Origin: Chondrosia reniformis
Taxonomy: Eukaryota > Porifera > Demospongiae > Chondrillida > Chondrillidae
Assembly: GCA_947172415.1 (NCBI GenBank)
Contig: OX359195.1
Coordinates: 5,927,501 to 5,991,500 of the forward strand
Direction: 5' to 3'
DNA length: 64,000 nucleotides
Part shown: positions 22,501 to 34,296 of the stretch, piece after piece
Layout: every line of letters begins with the position of its first letter
How positions within the stretch are numbered: position 1 is the first letter of the stretch
Position numbers and translations under genes: made by a program
The notes under the pieces: model-generated
Seen by the model: only the letters and a program-made list of their open reading frames with translations
Databases searched by the model: none
What the model was told of the DNA's origin: nothing

Positions 22501-23063
22501 TCAACGATGATGGCATCGATGCTTTAAGATCGGCTATAGATCTTAAAGTTTCCCTATTTTTTCCATATAGCATATATGTTCAAAAGTTGTATAATCGTAA
22601 CATTACTTCCATTTTACCACTCACTGGTCACAAATTACTTGGAGTAGGACCTTTAAAGTTATTTATCCCCCCCCCCCTCCCTAAGGTGTTTGAGGAGACA
22701 GGGAAAATAAATTTTATGTTTGCTCAAATTTAGTATTTGGTGCCTATTGTAAGTAGCAAAGGTTGTAGGAGACTTGTTTTGATCGATCTGATCAACCAGC
22801 TGGTGTACATTCTCTAAGTTGACTCCATATACTTGGTTTAGTCAGTAATGGGACTAGTTAGATCAAAAAGCCCTGAGAGTATGGTGTTTAACTACCTCCA
22901 CAAAATATAAAAAGTATATTACATAGTTTAACGTCTCTTCATTTAGATTGTAGTGATGAAGGAGGATCGGAGGGATGGATGGATGTTTGGAAAATGTGGC
23001 GGAGAAGAAGGCCTGTTCCCCTCTTCTTATGTTGAAATTCTCAAAACTAAAAATTTGCAATAG
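7502..23063 (+). CDS. F-BAR / C1 / SH3 / SH3 protein, Bzz1-like
   Basis: Exons: 7502-7607, 9136-9244, 9541-9757, 10014-10070 (tentative), 10403-10516, 10762-10842, 10929-11081, 11605-11685, 11751-11821, 12731-12842, 13121-13384, 14288-14381, 15334-15513, 17994-18019, 20806-20957, 21461-21560, 21722-21808, 22947-23063. All phases agree and give 706 aa (687 without the tentative exon). Order: F-BAR-like helices (about 10-300; HNDYLFAIQFFNSKCDSFYK is characteristic), coiled coil, C1 zinc finger (405-453, HX12CX2CX13CX2CX4HX2CX6C), proline-rich PPPLPPR (about 543-549), SH3 (about 590-639) and SH3 (about 646-706, ending SSYVEIL). Such proteins bend membrane and recruit WASP/actin regulators at endocytic sites. 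FCHSD/Nervous wreck is the nearest animal family but lacks C1. The start is the ATG after a good acceptor. Membrane and actin functions are inferred. Confidence 0.85.
8700..8830. repeat. 36-bp tandem repeat, 3-4 copies
   Basis: Unit: actatatactactacgtata, then actactatatacacat. Lies in intron 1 of the F-BAR gene. Purely AT-rich with TACGTA. Confidence 0.85.
9269..9495. mobile_element. Short inverted-repeat element with TA flanks
   Basis: Ends are ctgtaaaaccattaatat and its reverse complement atattaatggttttacag, each bordered by TA. The 227-bp size, TIRs and TA border fit a non-autonomous Tc1/mariner-type MITE. It sits in intron 2 of the F-BAR gene, 24 bases after the exon 2 donor. No transposase is present. 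Confidence 0.7.
9864..9984. repeat. 24-bp minisatellite, 5 copies
   Basis: Unit gtctagaccttaggattacg, then taat, with minor variants (cataat, caaaat). Lies in the intron after the third coding exon of the F-BAR gene. Each unit includes ccttag, a possible 3' splice-like motif. Confidence 0.9.
10096..10353. repeat. CACAC(C)/CACGC low-complexity array
   Basis: Irregular tandem of accacacaccacacc and accacgcc units, with strong strand asymmetry (A and C only on the plus strand, apart from rare G and T). It lies directly upstream of the F-BAR exon at 10403. Overlapping ORFs on both strands are artefacts. Confidence 0.95.
11875..12080. repeat. 22-bp minisatellite, about 9 copies
   Basis: Unit: ggccctgagcaaccattccg followed by gt. 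The first copy differs by one base (ccagt). It lies in the intron after the exon ending at 11821. The period is not a multiple of three, so one repeat is read in all three frames. Confidence 0.95.
12330..12755 (+). repeat. 59/63-bp minisatellite carrying a 3' splice site and exon start
   Basis: Seven copies of gctatgaggcg begin at 12364, 12423, 12482, 12541, 12604, 12667 and 12730. Spacing is 59, 59, 59, 63, 63, 63; the longer class has an extra cgta. Each unit has tgtgtgtag|ctatgaggcgaac, identical to the acceptor and first 18 or so coding bases of the F-BAR exon that starts at 12731. The last copy is the only one followed by open coding sequence (tcctatggtgacag); earlier copies diverge at tcctattatag. 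Confidence 0.95.
12843..13066 (+). repeat. 23-bp minisatellite carrying donor-like GTGAGT
   Basis: Begins exactly at the exon donor (AAAG|GTGAGG) and repeats gatgtcagagggtgagtggt, then aag, about nine times. Each unit contains GGTGAGT and GGTAAG, both good matches to a 5' splice site. Together with the array upstream, the 112-bp exon 12731-12842 is flanked on both sides by repeats of its own splice signals. Confidence 0.9.
13860..13942. repeat. Perfect-type hairpin inverted repeat
   Basis: Arms of about 36 bp: attttaatgaatttctacat... and its complement, meeting at ctatagcctacatag. Lies in the intron after the C1 exon. Could be a palindromic MITE or a snap-back duplication. Confidence 0.8.
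14836..14922. repeat. 21-bp tandem repeat, 4 copies
   Basis: gtgttctccatggtgactat, then a, repeated four times, the last copy truncated. Intron of the F-BAR gene. Confidence 0.9.
15590..15725 (+). repeat. Dispersed short repeat, copy 2
   Basis: Contains gaatagaataggctaaa, agagctttggatgaggat and tcttctttctttttccactg, matching the copies at 7172 and 19137. Confidence 0.6.
15726..17993 (+). other. Large F-BAR intron
   Basis: About 2.3 kb without an exon. It holds a minus-strand copy of the dispersed repeat (17640-17740) and a short (CA)n at 17901-17922. Nothing coding is recognised. Confidence 0.6.
19137..19330 (+). repeat. Dispersed short repeat, copy 3
   Basis: Contains atagaatagactaaacc, a Py tract with cttttccattgg, and ttccacccttcatcagtg. 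Best match to copy 1 over about 90 bases. Confidence 0.6.
19335..19690. repeat. 25/29-bp minisatellite, about 13 copies
   Basis: Unit: gaaataccacatctacgtat, then gttat. A longer class has tatgtacgtatg in place of tacgtatg. F-BAR intron between exons 18019 and 20806. Confidence 0.95.
22320..22523. mobile_element. Inverted-repeat MITE with ~45-bp termini
   Basis: Left arm begins agcatcgatgtcatcatc and continues through ctggatattacccctgccc. The right arm mirrors it, ending gatggcatcgatgct, with few mismatches. The central ~110 bases are unique. A diverged copy lies near 48675-48775 in a CRK intron (catcatcatcatttaactc, gtctcctgaagagcac). No ORF and no clear target duplication. Confidence 0.8.
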
Positions 23064-23899
23064 CAATTGATTTTGTATCATATAACTTTATTCAATGTTA
23101 TCTAACTATGCATATAGTTTACGCGAATGTTTGTAGGTAAATATTTGTTATACGTTGTATATAGTTATACAAATCTATTGCTATCTGTAATTTCAAATTT
23201 GAAACTTTAATTATATAATTTACCAATACTTAAGAAACGCGAGCTTACGTGACCGGGGTAGAATGCAAGGCATTAACCCTTTGAGTCCATACATTTTATC
23301 TCTGTGACGTAATTAATGATCAGCATTCACTGGAGCATAAAAACGGCCCGTCCTCGTATTGCACAGGTAGTGAGTCACTCCTCCATCTCTCCAGTTTAGG
23401 TGTATATAGCTCATAGCTCTCCTACGGGCTTGCCAGTGTACACAAGGAAGAAGACATCGTATATCTCTGTTGCTTGCAGCCTCACAGGTAAGTGCATGCA
23501 TGCATGCAAGTCAGAAATCAAACTTTCAGTCCAAACCGACCCACTGCATGCTAATAAAGCTAAGGACTTATTTTTTATTTAAAATGAATTTTTAAATCGA
23601 TACAATTCACAAGTACACTGCATATATAATCTAAAACATTTTTCTGCAAAGGGGTGTAATCAGATTAATATTATATGCTAATGTCCTAATATGCTGAAAG
23701 CAATATTATTTTCTGCAGTTAATGAATAAATTGCCCTTTGCTTCCTTCGTTCATATTATTATATACTTATCTTTACAGGTATCAGTGTATACACGAGCAT
23801 TTGCACCAACATTAGCTTGGTCTACTTACAATCGTGTTCGAAGACTTACAAGGGCGCCCATCGCTTCAGTCCTGTAACCACATCTAAACTTGACAAAAT
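23064..23899 (+). other. Intergenic region and RFX 5' leader
   Basis: The spacer between the F-BAR stop and the RFX ATG. A strong donor (cctcacag|GTAAGT, exon end 23487) and a strong acceptor (atctttacag, exon start 23779) predict a non-coding first exon ending at 23487 and a second exon carrying the ATG at 23900. A CRE-like TGACGTAA lies at 23304-23311, upstream of the predicted first exon. Transcription start not determined. Confidence 0.5.
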
Positions 23900-26800
23900 A
23901 TGGAACCTTCTAATGAATCACACAGCCCCTTCTATCAAGATTCCACTAGCTCAGGAACTGCTTCTCCGGAATTTGTGGAACTGAACAGCGAGGAGGAATG
24001 GACGGAAGATGGAAATTCTACTGTATGCGGTCGAAAACGGCAGCGTAGCCTCTCTCTCAGCCAAGGAGGTGAGAAACACTGCATTATACAGTGTTGAGAA
24101 ATGGCGCCCTATATCTGAGATATACCAGAAGCTATATAGACTTTGCTATTTAATTTTGTGTTTGTTATCAGATGATCCAAAAGTAATCAGCAATTGCAAT
24201 TTTTTATCCCCGGTCGTATGCAGTAGCAACCAATATTCCTCTAGTCGGTTTTAGCCTAGGAAGACTGCATATATCGAATCTCATGTGCACTAATAATATC
24301 TTGTGTTCGAAATTCGGAAATGTGTATAAACCATCTCACTTGGAAGTTTTCACTAATAGAATTGGTCTCACCACAGACACTTAGATTGTCTTTGTGCAAA
24401 GTCCTACATATACAGGCCCCAATATGGCTACTGTTTTCTTCCTTATATATAGATAACACCATTATTTTTTATTAAAATGTAGGACAAAAGAAGAAGTCAA
24501 AAGCTGTTTCTGCCAAAAGCAAACTTTCCAGATCCACACCTATAACACTACAATGGTAAGGCTGCAGTAAGATTAATAAAGAGATGATTGTCTTATATCT
24601 CCAAATATCATCTAAATTATACTATGGCCTTGGATATTTTTTTGTAATTTTGAAGCAAACTAAATTATACTCCTAAAAATATACTGTTGATTTTACCAAC
24701 AGCATAGCTTGTGGCTAAGTCAAGCAAGCACCCCCTTGCCGATAGACACATCTGCCCAGACACAGAGAGGTGTGGCCCAGCCAGGCTTAATTGGTTGGTA
24801 GCTCTGTCTCTGGGCACCTCCCACTGGAAACCTACCATAACAAATGAACAGTGGGTACCACAGAGAGATATCACACAGCACTCCCACATAACCATGTTGA
24901 CAATATGACGACTTAAGTCATCATTTTTAATACCAAAATTATGCTAACTATTACAGTATAATTTACATTGTATTCCTGGAGATATAATACATATTCATTA
25001 CACATATACTTACAAAGTTTTAGACCAAGTGCACATAACAGGATTATATTCTAAAAATACACACTTCCATATTAGGCTAAAAGCTATTATGTTTCATGGA
25101 TTTATAGATCTAATTTCATTTGAATGCAGGCTTGATGATAATTATGTGGAGGCCAAGGATCAGTGTCTCCCAAGAAGTACTTTATACATGCACTACCAAG
25201 ACTTTTGTAAGAAGAATGCAATTGATCCAGTTAGCCAAGCGAGCTTCGGAAAAGTTAGTCAGATACACTCTAAATTGGATCTGTACAGTATGTGACTTGC
25301 CATGTTATTATATATGTAAAGACTGGATATATATATGTTTATTACTCATAGCCTATAAGTTGTATTACTAGTAGTTGTTGCATTTTATTTTTTATATATA
25401 TATATATATTCTTTTACTTGTTAGTTTATTCGTCAAAAGTTTCCCAACCTCTCTACTCGTCGCCTAGGAACAAGAGGACAGTCAAAGTTAGTCAATCCTA
25501 TTGGCTTATGTTTTTGATGGGCAACCAAATTTAGACACACCCATCTTACATAGACTATAGTAGTCTAGTAACTGCTTTCAATTGAAATGATCTTAGTAAC
25601 CACTTGATTGTAAGGCTTTCTATAATACACCACACATTTCAAATATTTCTCCAAAAGCTTTCTCACTTGGATATCACATGCCAAGATTGTGAACTAGTCC
25701 TATTAACCAAGTAGAGTATAGAGTGTGACTAAGTATCTGTTTACACATATTCTAGATTGATAGATAAGACATAGCTTAAAGAATGTCAAATCTCCATATA
25801 GACTCACTGTTTGCTATTAGCACTCATGTGAAACCCTTCACTGTGTTTAAAGCAGAGTTGAGTATTCACACAGTGAAGGCATATCAACCTAGTGAGATAA
25901 GACCGAGGAATGAGATGAGATGAGCCAACAATAAGATGTTCGATATCTCACTCTAAACCTTACTTTCATCTTTTTATCCTGCTGTAGATATCACTACTAT
26001 GGCATTGCAATTAAAGAGACATCTCCATACTTCCATTCAGTGTATTCCAAGAAAGGCCTTACACGGTGAGAAGAATAGACCTGTTGCTACGTATGTATTG
26101 CATATCGGAGTGGTCAACTTAACCAATATACTATACATACTAATTACTATTGTGGTTAATCATCAGATGGTACATCATTGAATAGAGTTGAGTCTATGCA
26201 AGAATACTGGATGCTCTTCTCATGTAACAAGACTAAAATGACTTAATCTGACACCTTCTAACTTTTAAATAATATTCAACCTCTCCAATAGTACTACTGT
26301 AACACTACTCTCATCAGAGAGGTTGCCACCTCCTTTCAAATAAAACTGTCCAGTCATTAGATAGTCTCTTTGCAATGAGATTCAATTGTATATTCATGTA
26401 GAAAAACAGGTAACAGAGACCAATTCATATTCTTTATCTTGTACTCAATTGTGCTATATGGATATATACGTATACATTGCAATTGGTAACCCCAGACATT
26501 CCCACTCTTCTCCAGGTTTTCCACTCAAGGTACCATTCTGAATCCAAAGAAAGAGGTGAGGTTTGGAATGTGTGCACAGGAAGTCCAATTTAAAAAATGG
26601 ATATTGATTAAAATAGTTTAGAAGGAAATTTACCTTTGGATCCAGAAATTGTGATTTATATGAAATGCTAGATTGGTGGTGTAGATTTATTGATTGATAA
26701 TGCACTGTATGCTACAGTACCTATATAATACTTCACCATGGGAGATCTCACCACAAACAAGTTCAAAGTCTCTCTATTTAATGGAATAACTCGGCTGAGT

Positions 26801-29800
26801 CGTGTAGGAATGAAATATTCCCCTGACCACCTCTTCAATGGGCCTACACCTTACCATAATGATTTCATGTCCTAGGTTTATAATTCGTAGGCTATCAGTA
26901 CCTTATATAAGCTGAAAGGTATATTTGTGGGAGATGCTTTTCTTTATGACACTCTGTACCTAAATAAGCATAAAAAATAAACTGCAAAGGCTATCTCTGC
27001 CTCCTACACAACCACTGACCACCTGGTACCATCTATGTTAAGGTCTTCAGTTTATATGTCTAAAATCTAAAATCTACCCATACTAGAACATTACTTTTAA
27101 AAAAATTAAAATTGATGTTAGGTTCTTTTTTGCAAACTGTAATGATTAGTCCCCATTGCAGCAATATGGGGAATCAGTTACAATATCTGTTAGATGACTT
27201 GTTGCATAATATAGAATCACCTGATAGTATGTTTTTTCAATCATTACTCAAGATATACATATCTACTTAAAATTGACCATCTTAGCACCTTGACAAGACA
27301 AGTACTTGTAACTATATAGTTTGCATCACTTGATGATGTTAATAGATCTGCAATTTACAGTTATTTATGCTGGTTACTGTTGAAAGACAGAAGCTTATAA
27401 ACCATCACTTGGCTTACTGCAAACTATTTAAACTGTAATTTATCAACTTTCAATTATTTTAGGGGTAATTCACTAACAAGCATATCTGTTAGCATTACCA
27501 TGGCAATCTGAAAGATAATTAAATACAGCCAGCTCTGATAGGTCTTTTCCAATTGGTGGTATTGTGGGATGGAGGATGAAATATGGGATTAGGTGATTGT
27601 GATTGTAAAGTGCTTTGAGGTTGATAGTTTTCAAAGAATGGATCCAAAGTGGACTATATTAAACAAATAGTAACTTTTGTCTTCTTTACCTTATCTGATT
27701 GGGTGAAGGGGCTATATATAATAAAGGATATCTCTGCTGTAGCTTACTACAGAATGCAGACTTGTTATTCTATATACTAGGCACTATATCTATGTAAATG
27801 TACGTAGTATATAGCATTTCCATATTGGATGGATGTATTATAGTTATGAGGATATTCCTCTTCCTAATATTCATAAGAATTAGATTAAGTGGAACCTGTG
27901 AGCATGTGAAGTGGCTGCTGTTGCATAACTCACAGTATCAACATTCCTTTTTCTGAAACTAGAAGTACAATATTTCAAATATGGAAGCCTTACCCAATGA
28001 GAGCCTAAAGTTTTAATCACTATAGCAACCAGTCATGACAATACTGGCCAGTGGTTAGAGCTAGCTGGATAAGCAGTCATACTTTCCATGTGTACTGGTT
28101 GATCAGTATGAATGACTGCACTATTTTGAGACCAGACTAACTGACTATCCTTTACACCTTCCTCCACTCTAGAGATTATGATACTACCCTCTAAACCTTA
28201 TCTAATAATAGGCATGTTCCCAAAGATATAGTCTGCTTTGAATCATATACTAAACTGTAATAATTGAACCATGTCATTATGGTCTGGTGAAGTAATTTCA
28301 CAGCAGATGAACAACACTCCAATTACACGTAACAAGGCTACAAATCATTTCTTGTTGAAAATTACTGTTTTATTTGAGAGATACAAATCTGTGTATGTCT
28401 CTGGGAAGCTATAAAGTCCCATATCCGCCCTTTGACCCCTGTCTCTCACCTCAACTAATCTTTAAAGTAACCATGTGGTGCTGTCACCAATGTACCCCCA
28501 AGGTAATAGCTGCCTTGATATCCTGTATGGGCGGGACATAGGAAGTGGAAACCATTTTAGTTATCCTTTTTATCCTCCCTCTACTGAATATGAGACTGTA
28601 CTGCCATTAACTTATCAGTGATGTCAACCACAAGCAATTCATTTTTGTGGCATCTCTTGTTGTTCCTAGTATGCAAAGATTGTTGTATCATTATATATCA
28701 CATTTACTTCAGATTCTATATGAAATCTTTGAGGTATTGATGCATAATAGCTGTTGTTTGAAAGTACAGAATGATAAACTCTTCTATAGTAGTCCGACTT
28801 TAAACGCATCTTAGCAAACTGAAATATCTAGCCAGCTGGAACTGGGAGCTCACCATGTTTTCTAAAATGAGTCATTTCAGCTTATAACAACTGTTATTAT
28901 TGCTACAAATCCATATAATATCCCGCTTTCACTGTGGCCTATTTCTTGGGAGTGGTGTTGCCATGGTAATTGCTCATGGGCTGTAATTAGGATGGGTCAA
29001 TTACATAGATTCATGTTCTTGTACAAGTGGGCCTGTCTGGGGAACCTAAATTGGCTCAACTGATAAACCATGGCACACACCTTAAAACTGCATAATATTC
29101 ATAGCTTTTATTACATGTACATGACCTTTGTTTTCTCTTTCTATATAGGCCAACCAATTTTATACCCCCAACAGCAAGTGTGGTACACTGTTGCCAGAGT
29201 TCCCTTCACTGAAGGACTTACCAACTCCTCCCACCTTCCCTATTGACAAGGTCAGTAAAATACTCTTAGCTTCTTCTCCAAATAACCAAGGGATTACCTG
29301 AATTACATACATAGCATTTGTGACCTTGTAAAATTAATACCATCTAAATGTGAGGTTGCAGTATGAAAGGGTATACCAGATTAGATATATAGTGATTTAT
29401 TAACCAGTGAATAGAGATGCCTAATGTAAACGTGCAGAATGTCTCCATTTTGAACTGCAGAGATTGGTATGTAGATAAAAAATAAGCGCACTTTACTGGT
29501 CTGAAAGTAGCTAAGAAGTATGCAATAAGCGCAATCTCTGCCCTCTCCTCCCCCATCTGTCGGAATGTGTCGCCTTGTATCTCAATGACTTCATTATAGC
29601 TATCAACTGAACACTCTTCACTGACACACGCTAAGCATGCACAGAAGCCATATTGGTAAAATTTCAGGCTACATCACATCCTAAGTCATAGCAGTTAGAT
29701 GGCTTGCATGCATGTGCTATTCAGATCCTCATAAACTTGCTACCTTCTAGAAGCCCAAGATTTTCAACCACAGAATTTCAAGCACTCTCTTTATTGTTAA

Positions 29801-32800
29801 ACACTGTGTCCTGTTGCTAGGAAAACTGTTTTTTAAGTTAAGTTAAGTCTAGTGAAGAGTATATTCCAGTTAAATTCGGCTTCATACCCGCCTAACATAT
29901 GTATCTGCCTAGTTGCCCATCTTAGCATTAGCTATCAAACATTATCTGACAACCTCATATGAATATATAACAGGTTTTTTCAGTAAACCTCTAGCTAGAG
30001 GAGGCTACAGTATTTTAATAGAGCATACTGTACATAAGTGGTAGAATTTACTGTATATAGCAAAAGATACAAAGCTTAAAATATTTTGTACATGCCCTGC
30101 AGTGGCAGATTAAGGGAAGTGTTCTAGATACTGAAGGATCCCTCTGAATTTGACTTAGTGTTAGCCATGTTTGTGTCCTACTTTCATCCTTTCTGTTAAC
30201 TTAGCATTCCCCTTGTAGATTTCTAGATCCCCGCCTTGAACACTCCTTTACTATCAAGGAAGCCTTGCTTTGTAACCAAGTTTCTCCTCTAAAACTTAAT
30301 TGATTGTGTTTCAAAGGTTTTAAAAGTCTTTGATGGTTTAGTAGAAGTGTTATTGCCTTTGGTCCTGTATGGGTATCACCGGAATGGTGACACATGAGAG
30401 GAACTAAATTTACTATTAATCATTGGATAATAGTAACTTGAGAAGGTCTGGTATACAATTTAATATTTTGGGAACTCTTTTATGTCTTGATCTCGTTGGA
30501 AATGATGAACTACATATATTAAACATTTTAAGTATAAAACTTTTGCTCTATATTTAACCTTTTCATATACGTATGTATATTTGTTTTCTTTTGAGGGATT
30601 AAGTTGACATATCTGTGGTAGTTAAATCATCCTTGTTGTCACCTTCACCAACCACAGCTGATACAGGTTTACTTGACCCATGAGACCAAAATACCCTGAA
30701 GACATGCCCTACCTGCAAACCTGGTGACCATAGTAACCATATTTAATGTTTTCTCCACAGCTGGAAACCTTCATGATGATGTACAGGACACACTGCCAAA
30801 GAATAGTTGACACTGTAGTCAGAACAAACTTCAATGATGTGAGTATAAATATTAATAGAAAAATGTATTTCATCTTAGCCAATGAAAACACTGTGCAATT
30901 GGCTTGTTCATATATTCCTTGTAAATTGTTATTTTTATAGAAATATACATTAGTATCTCTAGATACTAACCACTATTCAATTGATGAGCCAATATTGCAA
31001 ATATTGGATTAGAATTTTTAATTATTTTATTATAGAGAGAAACTAAATCTAACTAAATGTTAAATTTTCTGTCATTAGGTTAATGAGTTTCTAGTTCATT
31101 TCTGGCAGGGGATGCCAGCCCACCTTCTCTCCATCTTGACCCTACCCATCACCAATAACCTCATCACTGTGGCAGATTTCCTTACTTATCAGGTAATCAT
31201 ATGCTAGATCACATGACATTATCACTCATGTCTCGTGTTCCACAAGAAGCATCCTACATATGGCAGGATTTATAAATAGTAACATAGATGCTAAGTTAAT
31301 GTTTTTGAAAGTGAAAATTCCTTTCCAATTAGGTGACTAAATCTAATGACATGGCTAACTATAAATAATAATCTATGTACATCTTTCAAGGAAATACTGT
31401 AAAACTACACAGTCAACCACATTTGTATTGAATTTATGTTCAGACATTTTGCCAAACTTTCACTGGTTCATAATGTATTCTGACTGACCATTAAATTGGC
31501 ATGCTTAACTAGCTTTCAACTTTGAATTCCCAAACGTTTGGGATAGCCTTATTACATGTCCGCTATGTTCTTTAATGGTGGGCTTCACTCCAGTATGCAT
31601 CTGATGTTTCATCTTTTTATTACATACCATACACTGCTATGGTTACTTTCAAAGACTAGCAATGTATGTATGTATGGAGATAAGGTTGTTTACAGATTTC
31701 AATATGAGTGGAATGCAATTAGTTTTTTTAGAGCTTCTCAATGCTATCGCAACAGATTGGTTTTAAAATGCTTTCAATTCTGTTACTATACAAAGAAATA
31801 AATATCTGAGACTGCTGTAATAATATACTTATAGATACAGTATTTAGATGAAATCTTTCGCAATAGTATGATAATTAGTGTTTGTATTTGCTGCTGAGAT
31901 AGTGTGATTGTATCCAGTTTAGCTGTTATTATGAATTTGTAATAATCCAGAATTCTCTCTGTTAATAGACTCTCCTTGAAGTTATGATTCCTAGTACACT
32001 GCAGCCAATCAGTGAAAGGTAGGCTTATTTGTTATGTACTTGTGGGCAAAGTCTTGTGGTAGCGAAACACAATCACTTGTGCCCAGACGATAACAATATT
32101 CATTGATGTTTACCTTATATAAACCATAATACACAATCTGTGGTGAGGGATATTAATGATTTAAATGTAGTTCACTGCACTATTGAACATGTGGTGAAGA
32201 TAACTTTACCACCAGTAATGATATGATATAAATAGTAACTCTAAAACCCAACCATTTGTCCATGCTGTATCCATTGGTTAACCAAAAGATTCATCTTGAC
32301 CACAAATATGATTTTTCTTTTTTTCTTTTTTCAGCCTGATGGTTGAAATGGTCCAGTTTGGTGATCACATGCTGGAGTGGCTAGGATGTGCTCTATCTTC
32401 AATGCCTTCACAGCTGAGCATCAGAAAGTGGCAGGCAGCAGACATGTTTAGCAAACAGATCAAGAGACAAATCTCACTTGTCAAACTGGCCCAACCTGCT
32501 CGTAATATTCTTCGAAGCAGTGAGACCATAACATCCTTGTTGGATGATTGGAGAAATGTCAAGTTCTCCTCCATTTCAAGCCAAGCCTCCACAGTGTTGC
32601 ACGAAGGCGTTCTTCTTGAAAATGTGGAAGAAATTGTCAGAAATTGTAAGTACTGGACCATAATGAAGATTTTTGGTTCCTGGTTATATCCTACTAAATT
32701 GTGATGCAGGTACAGAGTACAGTGATCAGTGATTATGTAATGATGTATCTGTGTGTGTAGTTGGGTCTGAACTTGAGAAGTTACTGGTGAAGCAACCCAC

Positions 32801-34296
32801 GTTGGATCAGCTCTTTGAATGGCTCGACAGTGTACTAGAAACACATGTTGAAAAAGTACCACCAAATAACAGAGGTGAATTGCTCAAATTTTCTCAGCAG
32901 TTTCTTCTTTTGTGGAACTACTTTGGGTCAAGTGTGGAAAGAGAACTTACACTCAACCAAGCAAGAAGCTACAGTAAGTCCTTTTAACATACATACTAGC
33001 TTTTATCTAGATAGCAGGTTCAATTCCCAGCAGTTGCTTTTTTTCTTTCATGTTTTTCCCTTGATAAAATGATTGATTTTGGCCTTTATATCCCTTCATA
33101 AAATATAACTATGTCTTCTCTTTAGGTTCTTTCAGAGACCTTATCCTTGTTCTGGATGAATATGTTTCCATGGTGCTGGAGATACTGCAGTTCCAATGTG
33201 TTGAGCAACAGTACAAAGACATACTAAAGGAAGGAGACAAATGTACGTAAGGGCCATAAAGTCACATGTACATCAGGACTGTTAATAATCAAAAACTTAC
33301 CTCGATCAATTCTCTTGCTTTTAATTTCCACAGGTTTTGTTGAAGGTTCTGTATCATCCACCGTTGGCATGGCAACCAAGACAAATTTTACTGACCAATC
33401 TACTCCTGTTAGTGTTATTTTTTCCTCTCAGCAGCTGATGAGTAGCAACTATCCCCCATACTATTCCTCACACTGCCAACCACAAAACCGTCAATCAGTG
33501 ATCCAACAGCCACCTCAGAGTTACCTCCCCTCTTCCCAGGACCAATCTTACCCTCCCAGTTGTGCTCTCTCCAATGAGGTTGACGTGAAGTACACCCCTC
33601 CTCTGCAGCATGACGCATCTCCAGGTGGCTCAGCTTCTTACAGATCATTTCCTCTCACCCCCTCTCCCTCACACGCCTCCTCATCCTCATCTCCTGAACC
33701 GGGACACCCCTTTGAGCAGGGGGGACTAGAGGCCGACTACCCACTCAGTGGAGATCTGTCCAGTTCACTATTCACAGGAACATCTCACTGCGACTACGTA
33801 ACCAACATCAGGTGTGCATACTTAGCATATGTGAAATTCATATATATTCATGGTCTATTAACTATAACATACCTATATGTTATCACACACCGAAGATATC
33901 TTTTAATTAAGTTAATTGGCTGTAAATTCCTGTACTAAATTGCATTAAGGGATACAAGTACATATTTTATCTACCGGGTACTTCTCTATGATGCATAGGT
34001 TTGAGAGGGTTGACAGTATTCCCTCTGCCAACTCATCCAGTAGATGCAGTCTCTACAGTGACAACCATCCGCTGATGAGTCCTTCTCTTGGCACCCCCAA
34101 ATTTGACTGCCTTGGCCTGTCACCATTAGAGAGCAACCTGTTTGATTTCAATTCCTACTCCACTTCTCAAGGGGGATTTCAGAATGGAGATTTAGACTGG
34201 CTTGACTGCCTGACGCCAGAATCAGAGGAGAAATTGTTTGAGCCATATGGAGGGTTCTTCAGTCCGTCCAATACCATTACTATTCCTTCAGTGTGA
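23900..34296 (+). CDS. RFX-family transcription factor (RFX4/RFX6 type)
   Basis: Exons: 23900-24068, 24483-24555, 25130-25253, 25425-25486, 25988-26065, 26516-26555, 29149-29250, 30761-30838, 31079-31192, 31969-32018, 32335-32645, 32761-32973, 33126-33242, 33334-33811, 33999-34296. Frame closes at 768 aa. The winged-helix RFX domain spans about 81-157 ([31 protein letters not shown], the X-box contact region). It is followed by GTLLPEFPS, the B/C regions ([24 protein letters not shown]) and the dimerisation region (about 290-510). No N-terminal RFX1-3 activation region is present. The C-terminal ~260 residues are Ser/Pro/Tyr-rich and end with an acidic-aromatic GDLDWLDCL patch, a possible activation motif. 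The 40-bp exon 26516-26555 was placed by phase and alignment to FSG..K. RFX proteins bind X-boxes, often of ciliary genes; targets here are inferred. Confidence 0.93.
26556..29148 (+). other. Large RFX intron
   Basis: 2.6 kb of unique AT-rich sequence. No exon is recognised. It contains near-matches to the RFX X-box (ttaccatggcaat near 27493 and ttgccatggtaatt near 28968). Confidence 0.55.

Noticed and set aside
33014-33032. GGTTCAATTCC, a B-box-like motif
   Set aside because: No A-box or cloverleaf upstream; a chance match in an RFX intron.
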